Assembly (NCBI GenBank): GCA_014281115.1
Contig: JACONQ010000011.1
Coordinates: forward strand, 1,426,001 to 1,490,000
Origin: Laburnicola sp. R22_1
Taxonomy: Eukaryota > Ascomycota > Dothideomycetes > Pleosporales > Didymosphaeriaceae
Direction of reading: 5' to 3'
DNA: 64,000 nt
Positions 10,482 to 20,657 of this stretch are shown here, one piece after another. A program made the translations under genes and the position numbers. Position 1 is the first letter of the stretch. Each line of letters opens with the position of its first letter. The notes below the pieces were generated by a model that was given only the letters and a program-made list of their open reading frames with translations, made no database searches and was not told the origin of the DNA.

Positions 10482-11094
10482 GGCGGGGGATTGAGGCGGG
10501 GGATTTGTTCTCCGTATGGCGAATTATCAACTCCGCCTGGTGGGGGGTCGGATGGGCGGTAAGCTTGCACTGGTCTAGTTCAATCTCCCTAAAATCAGAG
10601 GTAAGTATGACGCCGGAGTACTCTTTCCTGGAAATCGACTGTAGAGAAATCGCTCCCTCTTTGTAAAGGATGGCGTTGCAACGACGGTATACTGAAGTCA
10701 TCGCAAGCCAGAATCACAGCTATCATTCTTCGCATATTTTAGAGGCACGAATCACCTCACGATACAGCGTACCATGACCAAGACACTGCGTCAAACGCCG
10801 CCAACGTACCTCCGGCCGCTACAGAGGCGTTTGAACACCACTCGCATCGACCTAAACTCACATGGGCTTGACGATCCCACGCAGAGCCTCGCGCCTGCTC
10901 CTCGACTTCTTGATCTTCCACGTAAAGAGCGCACACGATCAGCGTCTCGTTACAAGGTTGCGCATAGTATAGATTAAAGACGAATTACATGCACACCTCA
11001 GAAAGAGAAAAGACCATCGAATTCCAAACCCCAACAAAAGAAACACTAATAATTACCACTCATCAACTACCCCCCATCTTCCTCCTCCTTCCCT
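10482..11094. other. Intergenic region between convergent genes
   Basis: Between two 3' ends. The first bases repeat GAGGCGGGGGATT (10482-10505). The rest is pyrimidine-rich towards 11094 and carries no gene I can support. Confidence 0.4.
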
Positions 11095-11730
11095 TCACAC
11101 CCCCTTCACCGTCCCATTCCCATAAACCCCCTTATACCACTCCCACGCATCCCCATACCGCTTCCTCGCCGCCCTACAAAACCCCCCCTCCACCACACCC
11201 CCCTTCTTTCCCCCCCTACAAAACCGCCCCCCCTCCATCCACGGCACCAACAACTCATTCTCATACCACTTCTCCGCGCTCCTTCCATCCCTCTCCAGCT
11301 CCTTCACATCAAACACGTCGCGCATATCGTTGTGCACCCAGCTGAACTTGCGCGGCACGAGGACGTGCGCCGAGGACGTCGAGGGCGGGTAGTGGCTGGG
11401 AAGGGAGGGGGAGGCAGGGGAGCCGGTCCAAGGAAAAAAGGTCGCCAGGAGGAGGAGGACGAGGAGGATGCTGGTGAGGATGGCGAGGTTGTGGAAGGCT
11501 TCTTTGGAGCGGTGCGCGCTGAGCTTGTAGTACCGCATGGCGGCGGTGACGTCTCCAATGGGGACATCGCGGCTTGTGAGGGGGCCGCGCGAGCGCGAGC
11601 GCGAGCCCGATCCTGTGCGGGGGCGGGCCTGTGTGGACGACGACGACGGGAAGTAGGCGCCTGACTGGGTTGCCCTGGGGCCGGGATAGGGAGGGTTGGC
11701 AAGGGTTCTATAGCTTTCTTTGGTTGCCAT
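11095..11730 (-). CDS. Hypothetical single-pass membrane protein
   Basis: A 211-residue intronless frame starting MATKESYRTL. A Ser/Arg-rich N-terminus (residues about 35-55) precedes one strong membrane segment, LAILTSILLVLLLLATFF, at about residue 83-100. The C-terminal half is then probably luminal or extracellular: WVHNDMRDVFDV, a basic/aromatic stretch with two cysteines, and WEWYKGVYGNGTVKGV ending in a possible N-glycosylation site. The orientation suggests a type II protein. I recognise no domain. The coding call rests on the clean frame, the membrane segment and the absence of a better frame on either strand. Confidence 0.6.
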   Translation of the reverse strand: MATKESYRTLANPPYPGPRATQSGAYFPSSSSTQARPRTGSGSRSRSRGPLTSRDVPIGDVTAAMRYYKLSAHRSKEAFHNLAILTSILLVLLLLATFFPWTGSPASPSLPSHYPPSTSSAHVLVPRKFSWVHNDMRDVFDVKELERDGRSAEKWYENELLVPWMEGGRFCRGGKKGGVVEGGFCRAARKRYGDAWEWYKGVYGNGTVKGV

Positions 11731-12282
11731 TGGGGTGGATTGGGGGTCTTGGGCGACCGTTGTTTGTGGTGGAGTTGTGCTGCGGGTGCGATGGGTGGTT
11801 GTGGGTGGAATTGTTCAAGGTTGGGGATGGGAGTTTGGGAGTGGGGAGTGGAATAGAGGGGGTATTTGAGATGCGTGTCTTTGTTTGGGGTTGGGGGTTG
11901 GGTTTTCCGCAAACGGCGATTGCGGCGGGCTTTGTTGGATTAAGCACTGCCGTCGTGCTGCACAAGCCAAGTTTGCAAAGCGTAGATCGACTGTCAATTG
12001 ACCCGAGAAAGACCTTTGTGACATGTGGGCCGGTCCGCGTCATGCGTGGCCATGAGACGTACGTGCTCGTGAGGACGACCCAGGGTTCGTCTTAGCATGC
12101 TGATAAAGCAGAGGATGGAAGCATTTAGCAGTGAGGTTGAGACGATGAATAGTAGGACAACATGCCAAAGTAGTGGTAACATGGATGGATTCTATTATAC
12201 AAAGTTCTTCGACCGAGGGGCATACCCTTCCCCTACTCCACCGAACACCTCCGGATTCTGGGACGACGACGCAACACGTACA
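11731..12282. other. Short intergenic region
   Basis: Holds the promoter of the membrane-protein gene (leftward) and the 3' flank of the amino acid permease. No gene seen. Confidence 0.4.
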
Positions 12283-14226
12283 CTAGAACAGGTGAGAAAG
12301 ATAGCGCCTCCACGCAGGCAAGGCTGCCATCGCCGCACGCTCCTTGTTGATGTAGTCCCAGTCAAGCTCCCTCCTGCCCGTGTCGACATCAATCTGGGAG
12401 GTGCGAAGCCAACCCTGACGCTTCCAGAGGTATCCGCAGATCCAGAAGAAGCCAACCACGAAGAAGGCAAGATATCCGTCGAAGAACTCTTCAGCCGTAC
12501 CAACGTTTTTACCAAAGGGCGAAACAGAGACGTAGAACTGCGCGAGTTAGCGATTTTCCCGGCACTTTGGGCAGTCGAATTACGTACCTGAGCCACCAAG
12601 ACAATGCCGATGAGGAAGAGACCCAACCATGAGCCATACACGCCGCCAACAGCCTTGAAAGGAATCTCGTCAAGAGTGTGTCCGTGATAGGCCCAAGCCT
12701 TGCGGAAACGAATGTGGGCAAGGCAGATGGACCCCCAAGTGAAGAGCGCAGCGAGACCAGAAAGCTGGAGGAACCATCCGAAGACGACCTCACCATCAGC
12801 AGCCAAGTTCATGTAACTGAGAGCTCCCATGAGTAGGAGAGTGGCCACAGAAATCAATGGACGGCCGGAACGGTCGATGTAGGTGAAGATTCTGGGGGCG
12901 TAGCCTTGGTCACCAAGAGCAGTGAGGGTACGAGAGCCGCCATAAACACCAGATACACCGATGGAGATGACAGAGACGAGAATGATGACGTTCATGAAGC
13001 TGTCGAAGCCTTTCAGACCGGCATTTTGGCCGGCAATGACGAACGGCGAAGCTTTCGTATCCGAGTAGCCGGAGTCGATCAGCCTCGTATCAGTAGAATC
13101 GACGAGCAGGCCGACGAAGAAAAGACCAAGGACGTAGAAGCTGTACACAGACGTCAGTGGTGACGATGGCCTAAGCGAGTGGGGCAAAACTTACAGCGTG
13201 ATTCGCCAAAACACCTGGCGAACGGCTCCGGGGAGCGACTTGAGCGGATTTTTTGTCTCGGCAGCTGCCAGACCCACGAGTTCGGTGCCAGAGAAAGAGA
13301 AAGCGGCCGTGACGAAAACGGAGCAGAAACCCTTGAAGCCGTTTTGGAAGGCACCAGGGTCATACCAGAGACGGGCACCCCAGTACTCGGAATACAGTCC
13401 GTTGCTGGGGCCCCCACCAAGCACGAGAACGAGGGCGATGATCATGAAAATGACGGTTGCAGAGAGCTTGATCATGGACGACCAAAACTCTTCTTCGGCG
13501 TATCCAAGGGTACCCCATACGTTGATCAGGATGATCAAGACCCAGAAAAGCGTGATCCAGACGGCGATGGGAACACCAGATTCCCAGTAATTGACAGTTA
13601 TGCCAGCGACGGTGATTTCGAGAGGTAATACGATAGCCCACTGGAAAACGTAGTTCCAGCCCATGGCGAAGCCCCAAGAGGGGTCGATAAAACGAGTCGA
13701 GTAGGTATAGAAGCCGCCGGAAACGGGATACATGATGGCGAGTTCACCGAGGGCGTAGACTAGAGTACGGTGAGCTTGATAACCAAGCCAAGCATGTGGC
13801 GGCGCCACGTACCGACGTTGAAGATCATGACACCCATGAGCGAGAAGTCAATGAGCAGGGAGGCTGGACCCTGCGAGCATGAGCGATTGTAGATTGTGGG
13901 TAGGGTGGGATGCTTACACCGGCTGCCAGGGCCCCACCAGAGCCGACGAAGAAACCAGCGCCAATACTGCCACCAATGGCAATCATGTGGAGATGGCGAG
14001 TCTTCATCGTCTTGTCGAGTCCCAGGTCGACGTGGGCAGCGGGGCGGCGCTGGAATGAACGCAGATTCAAGCCATTGCGCGTCATGAAACTCTCCTCCTG
14101 GCGCCAGTTTTGGGCATGGGTCTCGGTGTAGACGGGAGGAGCAGTCTCGACGGGACTGCTGCTCACAGCCTTCTCGTCGGCATCGAAGCCTTTGTCCATT
14201 TTGTCCACTTTGTCAACGTGGGCCAT
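12283..14226 (-). CDS. Amino acid permease (APC family, GAP/DIP5-like)
   Basis: Five exons: 13918-14226, 13813-13870, 13195-13759, 12588-13140 and 12283-12537. The introns are 47, 53, 54 and 50 bp, each GT..AG, and the exons add up to exactly 580 codons, giving 579 residues. A hydrophilic N-terminus ends in LGLDKTMKTRHLHMIAIGGS, the yeast amino acid transporter signature, followed by GAGFFVGSGGALAAGGP in TM1. About twelve membrane segments follow, with SFSGTELVGLAAAETKNP and FGWFLQLSGLAALFTWGSIC typical of the family. The C-terminal tail is cytosolic and ends RRYLSHLF. It should be a plasma-membrane proton symporter for amino acids; specificity cannot be read. The start at 14226 is chosen because the frame upstream is Pro-rich and unlike the family. 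Confidence 0.93.
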
Positions 14227-14876
14227 GGTGATGGTAGACTCCAGGCAAGGAGGTCGAGGGCAAATGGGGGCACCCAAGCCCGGGGGGAGGGGCGTCTTTA
14301 GTACTTTATTAATGAAGGGCCGACCAGGGTCGCGATTCCCTCGGGCTGGAGCGAGCATATTGGCTTCGCACATGGGCGACGCCTACGCCGTTTCGCCTGG
14401 GGCAGCTTGCTGATTGCAGACCGGGCGGCGATTGGGCGGCGGCGCGGGTGCGATGGCGCTGCGGGCAGGGGACGTTTCGACCCAAGGCCAACTTACAACG
14501 GCCGTCTTTGTTAGCGGCATGGCGAGTCTTGGGGGCGCTGGAGATGGCGCTGGAGGTGGCGCCGGCGGACGGGCGGCGAGGTGCTTGGCCAGGGCCGGAG
14601 CCGACGGGTGGCAGGGACGCTGTCGCAAACCAGCCCTCGAGCCGGCGGCGTGGGACGCGTCTCGACGAGAGGCTCTGATAAGAGCGTTGGCATGATATGA
14701 TGCGCCTCTGCGGGCTGATAACATGCTGCGAGCTGCCCGAAGCGGCAAGCAGCGCGGCTGGAGAGGAATGGGAGGGCCGCTGGGACGCTGTGAGACGCCG
14801 CCGCCGAAGAGGGCCGCGCTGGGGGAGCTGGGGGAGCTGGGGGCGTGGAGCGTCTCGAGCCTCGAGGACGTCTACC
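14227..14876. other. Permease promoter region
   Basis: GC-rich upstream region of the amino acid permease. Several overlapping open frames exist on both strands because of the base composition; none shows a motif. The foldback element begins at its right edge. Confidence 0.4.
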
Positions 14877-14878
14877 TA

Positions 14879-15581
14879 CCCTGCCGAGACAGTCCATGCA
14901 ACGCGACAGTCAATGCAACACTTTTTACTAGGAAAATCAAGGAAAATAGAGATTTTTAAAGACTTATTACTCTATAACTATAATATATTATTAAAAACTT
15001 CTAATATATTTAATACTTTAAATTTTATTCTCTATATTACTAGAATTTTACTTCTTTTTAATATTATAGTTTTTAATTATTTATAAAAAACTAGTAAAAT
15101 CTATAATTTTAAAATTAAAAAGTAATAATTATTTAGTAAGGAAGTATAGTATATAGAGTATCTTTAATATAGAAGTTTTTTAGATTTATAATATATTTAA
15201 TAAGTTAATCTATCTATATTAAAAATATATAGAAAAAAAAGTAGTATATAATCTAACTACTTAGTTATATTTTAAATCTAAATAACTTCTATATTAAAGA
15301 TACTCTATATACTATACTTCCTTACTAAATAATTATTACTTTTTAATTTTAAAATTATAGATTTTACTAGTTTTTATAAATAATTAAAAACTATAATATT
15401 AAAAAGAAGTAAAATTCTAGTAATATAGAGAATAAAATTTAAAGTATTAAATATATTAGAAGTTTTTAATAATATATTATAGTTATAGAGTAATAAGTCT
15501 TTAAAAATCTCTATTTTTCTTGATTTTCCTAGTAAAAAGTGTTGCATTGACTGTCGCGTTGCATGGACTGTCTCGGCAGGG
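14879..15581. mobile_element. 703-bp foldback (MITE-like) element with TA target duplication
   Basis: The left arm begins CCCTGCCGAGACAG and the right arm ends with its reverse complement; TA flanks both sides (14877-14878 and 15582-15583). The arms are nearly perfect inverted repeats of about 310 bp around an unpaired centre near 15195-15270, so the whole element can fold into one long hairpin. The outer 60 bp have normal base composition. They carry two tandem 17-bp units, CAGTCCATGCAACGCGA and CAGTCAATGCAACACTT (14890-14923). The interior is almost entirely A and T. No coding capacity. The TA target and the terminal CCCTG link it to the pogo/Fot1-like elements further right, especially element C, whose terminus is CCCTGTCTCGGCAG. 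Confidence 0.9.
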
Positions 15582-15583
15582 TA

Positions 15584-16362
15584 CTACCTAGCACAGTAAG
15601 GCTTGCCTGTCTCCTGAGCCGTACGAAGAAGGGGCGCACCGCACCTTCCTCGCACCTTCCACCTTCCTCGCACCTTCCTCATCCGGCCTGCGCGTCAGCC
15701 CGCCGCATCGCCCAGCGCACCTGCATCCTCCATCTCATCATGCGCATCCATCGCGCCCAACGTTACCGTCTCTCGCACGCTCCCACTCCTCTCCACATGG
15801 CCGCACGCTCCGACATCAACCACTTGGCCGGCTCGCAAGCAGCCCTTACACCGGGGGCTATGTTCCCCACAATTGATCCGCAGCGCGAAATGCCCGTCGG
15901 ACCTCACCGAAGACGCCCATCGACCAATCCTGCCACTCGACGCCGTCAGCACCCTCGTTCTAGCTCGTTCTAGCCCTCTTCCACGTTTTAGTACACCAAG
16001 ACTCGACCTCCTTCTTAGCATGTCTTAGCCCGCCTTGGACCCCAACGGGCTTTTTGCCATTAACAGGAGCTGACCCACACGCCTTCCTTAGCAGGCACGC
16101 CACAATCTGACAGCCAGCCATTCCAATTTCAAATGCACCCAGAAATCGCCCAGAATTGATTAGTCTATCTTTTGCCTATATCGTACCTCTACCCAAACGC
16201 CAATCGGAAAACCACCCAAGAGATCCTCAACCGATACAAACCGCAGGGCCAACCCGGAGCCTGAAGACCCTCTGCGGCTCGCTTCCACGCCTTCCCACAA
16301 CTCTGGGTCCAACTCATGCGACTCCATCCCATCCCGGCTTCCCCGCTAGAGGTCCTTTTCTG
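15584..16362. other. Intergenic region
   Basis: Immediately right of the foldback element. A pyrimidine-rich GCACCTTCC repeat lies at about 15639-15690. No supportable gene. Confidence 0.4.
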
Positions 16363-17088
16363 TCAGCCCTCCACAGAGACGTGCTTCAGCAATTCGAAGT
16401 TTTTCTGCCGGAGAATGTGCTTCATCTCCTTGCGCTTCTTTGCTTTGCTTAGCCCGCGTTTGAAGCCTCCGTTGGTACCTGCTGCTTCCTTCTCTCCCGC
16501 TTTGATGCCCACTTCTTGCTTCTTGTCCATTTCCTCGAGCACTCTGTCCCGCACCGCTACCACCATGTCGTAAAGTATTTGATACTTCATCTTGTCCAAA
16601 CCGGCATGCGGTACCGAGCACATGGTCGAATGCCTCCTTGTTGTCTGCAACCCAGCCGTCTCGGTTCCTTGTGTAGGTGGCAACGGTGGTGTGCGCGGGT
16701 TCAAGAATCGAGGCGACAGCTCCGGTCCAAGGATGGAAGGCGATCGCTGCAAGAGGAACGTAGACGATACAAGCGTATCGAAGACCGATAGGGGAGAAGC
16801 CGGCAAGAGCGGTGATGCCAGCGGGACCAGCGAGCTTGGGCTAGGCATCGGAGGGGGAGAGAGGAAGGGATTCCATGGTGAAATGGGCGATGGAGTCTCG
16901 GGCTCCCAGTACGAAAGTGGTGGTACGGGTGGAATGTCCGCATCGGTGCCACTGCCTAGGCTGAACCATGTCGTACCCGGCTGAGGGTAAGTGGATCGAC
17001 GAGGAGGAGGCGGACGCGGTGGGTACCACTTGGTGGTGCCATCGAGAGAGAGCTGCAGCGAGTTGGCGCGCGGACGGGAGAGCGGCAT
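16363..17088 (-). CDS. Proline-rich hypothetical protein
   Basis: A 241-residue intronless frame beginning MPLSRPRANSLQLSLDG. The first 150 residues are Pro/Ser-rich and likely disordered (YPPRPPPPRRSTYPQPGTTW and similar). The last 90 residues are predicted helical and strongly basic: KMKYQILYDMVVAVRDRVLE, then KRGLSKAKKRKEMKHILRQ. The basic helical tail could bind nucleic acid or a partner, but no domain is recognised. A clean start and the change of character between halves support a real gene. Its 3' end faces the foldback element. Confidence 0.6.
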   Translation of the reverse strand: MPLSRPRANSLQLSLDGTTKWYPPRPPPPRRSTYPQPGTTWFSLGSGTDADIPPVPPLSYWEPETPSPISPWNPFLSPPPMPSPSSLVPLASPLLPASPLSVFDTLVSSTFLLQRSPSILGPELSPRFLNPRTPPLPPTQGTETAGLQTTRRHSTMCSVPHAGLDKMKYQILYDMVVAVRDRVLEEMDKKQEVGIKAGEKEAAGTNGGFKRGLSKAKKRKEMKHILRQKNFELLKHVSVEG

Positions 17089-17959
17089 AGCAGTAAGTCA
17101 AGCACAGATGGATGCTAGCACAGACAAGCACACCGCTAGGTAAGGTCTGGAGAAGGAAGAAAAGGTCTGATGGGTATGTTTGTGTGTGTGACTTTTGGAT
17201 ACGAGCTGTGCGATGCGCAACCTACAAGCAGGCTTCCAAGCGCCCTGATATACCTCTCCCATATCTTGTGCAACCTCACCCGGTCGCCCCAAACAAAAAA
17301 CATATATACGTCGTCGCCGAGCTGACAGGGTCTTCATTTGCCTCCATAGACCCAAATGCGGAAATTCTGGTCAACGGTGGAGAAACGCGCCGTCATGTGC
17401 GTGCGGCTCTGTCTTTATGCACGGATCCGAGCGCGGGCGGGTACCTGGTCGTCGTGGATGATTCTGAACACATTGCGCGTCCTGGCGAATGGTGTCATGG
17501 AAAGTGAACACAGCTGGAAAAAAGCAATGCTTGTGGGCTCCGCGTAAAGCGAGACAGGGGTCTTGTCGCGGGTCAACTGGGAGACAAAGCGTCTTGGGCG
17601 ATGCTGTAGGGCTGAAGTGCACGATCCGCGAGCTGGCGCCATGTTGCCTCGTGGTGTTTGTCTGCTGCGGGTTCTATCGTCATCGATAGGTGGTCGCCAG
17701 ATATGTACGGAGGGGCTCGTTTCTGGGGAGCACCGCCCATCAGGTACCTGCGCGTTGGGCGAACAGCTGCTGTCGTGAAAGACGTATTGGGTAGCGAGGC
17801 ACGTCAGGGTAGGGTAGCACGTAGTATGTTGGACAATAGATTGGGTAGCGAGGTGGGTCAGGACGAGCCAATGCGCATTGCGCAGTATGGCTACCCATCT
17901 TTGCTTTTGCTAACGCGCACCACCATGCTCGCGGGAACGAAGCGAGCGCATGGTACACT
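17089..17959. other. Intergenic region
   Basis: Between the start of the proline-rich gene and the 3' end of the lactose-permease-like gene. A GGGTAGCGAGG motif occurs twice (near 17789 and 17845). No gene supported. Confidence 0.4.
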
Positions 17960-19799
17960 TCAAGCCGACCGATCGTCCACATCAAGCACATGACCGCTAT
18001 CGTCCATCGCCACCTTGACTCGTTTCTTCGATGCCTTCGCAGGGTTAGGTGCTTCGAAGATTTCCCTCAGCTCCTCCAGCGTCTTGCCTGCTGTTTCGAC
18101 GAAGAACCTGCGACTGGGTTAGCAGACTTGTTTACCAACCTCTCCATCGACATGTACTTACCAGTAGATGACGGCAATCTCGACGCAGATCCACGCAATG
18201 TACACCAAGTACAACTTCCAGCCGATTTTGGAGATGCCGATGGATATACCGTACGTATTAACCATCAACGCGATATTGATGAAGAGAAAGTTCAGCCCCG
18301 AGCCTTTGGCACGCGTGCGGTTCTCGAGACACTCGACCGCATAGAGGGTTTGCAGCGGCGTCCAGCCCCAAGCGAAACAGATGCCGAAGAGGTAGATGGA
18401 GACGATGGTCCCGTACGCGAGGTTGTTCGTTGGCTTCGCCGTCGCCGTGAACGCAGTGAGCAGGATGTACGAGACCAGGGCTCCGACCAGGCCCCAAAGC
18501 AACATGGTACGCCTTCCGAGTCTGTCCAGGAGCGTGGCTCCGTACACGGCGGCCAGCATGCTGAAGATGGGATTAATAGCATTGATGATGAGTTGTTTGT
18601 TCACGTCGGTGATGCCCGCGTTCTGGATCATGGCCGGCATGAAGTACGAAACGACGTTGTTTCCGCTCCACTGGCCGAAAAACGCCATGGCGATCACCAG
18701 GGCGAGTCTATACCGGGCGGCGCGCGTGTTGACCAGCTCGCGGAGATCCCACCACGGGTTCTCGCTGCGGTGGCGTGCAAAGTCGTCGCTGATTTCGCGC
18801 AGTTGGAGCTGTACGACGGGCGAGTTGGGGTCGCCGTCGCCGTGGTACTTTGCCATTATGGCGATGGCTTCTTCGCGCCGGTCTTTGGAGATGAGCCAGC
18901 GGGGGGTTTCGGGGAAGAACATGATGATGACGGCGACTATGCTGGGGAGGATGCATTGGACGGCTGTCGGTAAGCGCCAGGCCCAGGATGATTCTGGCAT
19001 GTGGAGGTTTGTACCGTACTAGAAGTGTGAGTTTCGAGCTTTTGGATATGGTGGCAGAGAAACACGCTTACCGTGGTCCAGCTGGCCAGGATGTTCCCTA
19101 CCCACCAGAAGTTGTTGTACATGCCTGCCATGGTGCCTCGGTATGCGGGATGGGCCAGTTCGACAGTGTATGCCGGCGCCACGGCACTCGCGATCGAGGC
19201 GCCAAAACCGAGCACGAATCTACCGCCGATGAACTGGCCCATGGTATTTGCGGTCGTTTGGATGGCAGTGCCGACGAGGACCAGCACACAGCCGATGAAG
19301 ATGCACATGCGGCGTCCGTAGCCGTCGGCGAAGAGGCCGCAAAAGGGGAAGGCGGCGACCTGGCCGAGGTTGTAGATGATGAAGATGATGCCCGTGGTGG
19401 ATCCTTCTCCAGTGAGGTTGAAGGTCCTTTGGTAGGATTTCATGGCTATGTTTACACATTAGCATCACTCTTCGCTGGTGGAAGGCTCATGGCTAACCGT
19501 TGATGGAGCCCATGAGGGAAGAGTCGAAGCCGTTGAGCGTCGAGACTAGGTACCCGATGCCCATGATGAGGTAGAGCTTGATCATGGATTTGGACCAGAG
19601 GCTGGGCTTCTGCGCCTCCACGGCGGCGGCTGAAAGAGTTAGCGGACATGGCGAAATTCGTGGGCGCAAAAAAACATGAGAACGTACTCAGCGCGACGGA
19701 CGCGACCGTCGCCTCCTTGACGTGCGCAGACTTGTCTGGGTCATTGTTCACATGGCTCATCCGGTGCTCCATAGCATCCTTCTCAGACTTCTCCGCCAT
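17960..19799 (-). CDS. MFS sugar transporter, lactose-permease-like
   Basis: Five exons: 19688-19799, 19498-19629, 19072-19445, 18162-19018 and 17960-18107. The introns are 58, 52, 53 and 54 bp, and the coding length is exactly 541 codons, giving 540 residues. Sugar-porter motifs are in order: GYLVSTLNGFDSSLMGSIN in TM1, DGYGRRMCIF, GRFVLGFGASIASAVAPAY, ELAHPAYRG, PETPRWLI, LDRLGRRTMLLWG and the C-terminal FFVETAGKTLEELREIFE. It is divergent from an intracellular GH2 beta-galactosidase gene 858 bp away. The same arrangement is known for lacpA/bgaD in Aspergillus nidulans, so uptake of lactose or another beta-galactoside is the natural reading. Substrate is inferred from context; the protein could carry another disaccharide or galactoside. 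Confidence 0.9.
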
Positions 19800-20657
19800 G
19801 GCCAATAGTCCAGGTTCAGCGCTCAGCTGGCTGCCGCTGCGCACGAGGAAAGTTCACGATGTGCGGAATTTGCATCTCGTGGTGGTCTGGGTCTTGGGTT
19901 AATATATTGTGTCTGTTCGAGGGGAACGCTTGGCTGTATGTGCGCTTTGGGCCAGGTTTTCGTCACTCGGAGTCTCGGTGTAATACATCGTGCACAGAGC
20001 CGGCAGTGGCTGCGGTGAGGCGCGTGCCAATGGTGCTAAGCTCCGTCTGCGGTACCACCTACCGTAGCGGGTTCGATAGAAGCGGCACAGTGAAGCCAGG
20101 CACAGCTTCTTCAATGCAGGCAGGCGACGGACCGCGCGACTGGTGGACATGGTGGGTCATGTTGAGGACTGCGTCCAGCGCGTGCTGTACGTCTATCATG
20201 AGGGTTTCTCGATGCAACCCCCCTCCAGCCCTTCCGCGTTGGATATTTACAGCTCACATGGATGGGGATGGCTCCAGGGGGTGCGTCTGGCTCCAGGGGT
20301 GCGTCTGGGGAAGATTGGACGCTGGGTGTGGCGGCGCTTGTCTCTTCGCAAGCCGGGACCCCGCGCGCGCCATCATTACCCCGATGCGAACTCCACATGG
20401 CCGATGTCGCCAAGTGCCATCGTGCCTCCGCCAACACCTCCTGACACATCAAGGCCTGGTGGCAGCCTGGTGCTCATCTTGATGTCCTCCGTCGTGTGCC
20501 GGGCGGTATGCCGCATGCGGCTAGAGCCGTGGGCCCTGGAGGGGTAACACAACCCCACGTGCTTGTCAACACCAAACATTAATACAACATTTGAACCCCC
20601 CAGAGCGATTCATTCTACGCTCTTCGTCATCTTGAACAGCATTTTGGCACCTCAATC
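19800..20657. promoter_or_regulatory. Bidirectional promoter, lactose permease / beta-galactosidase
   Basis: The 858 bp between the two divergent start codons. Visible features are an imperfect direct repeat of about 19 bp (GGCTCCAGGGGGTGCGTCT and GGCTCCAGGGGTGCGTCT) at 20270-20307, a CTGGGG hexamer at 20305 that fits the CreA consensus SYGGRG, and an AT-rich stretch just before the GH2 start (ACATTAATACAACATTTG, about 20575). Shared regulation of the two genes is inferred from the layout; no regulator site is certain. Confidence 0.5.

Noticed and set aside
12906..14413. Plus-strand frames opposite the amino acid permease
   Set aside because: They are shadows of a five-exon permease whose splice phases and motifs all agree.
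14414..14897. Several open frames upstream of the amino acid permease
   Set aside because: The region is very GC-rich, so stops are rare on both strands; none has a domain.
14879..15581. CRISPR array or centromeric AT block
   Set aside because: It is a single long inverted repeat with a target duplication, not regularly spaced repeats, and only 0.7 kb long.
17990..18973. A 327-codon plus-strand frame opposite the lactose permease
   Set aside because: It is antisense to a clear transporter gene and rich in charged residues as expected from a shadow frame.
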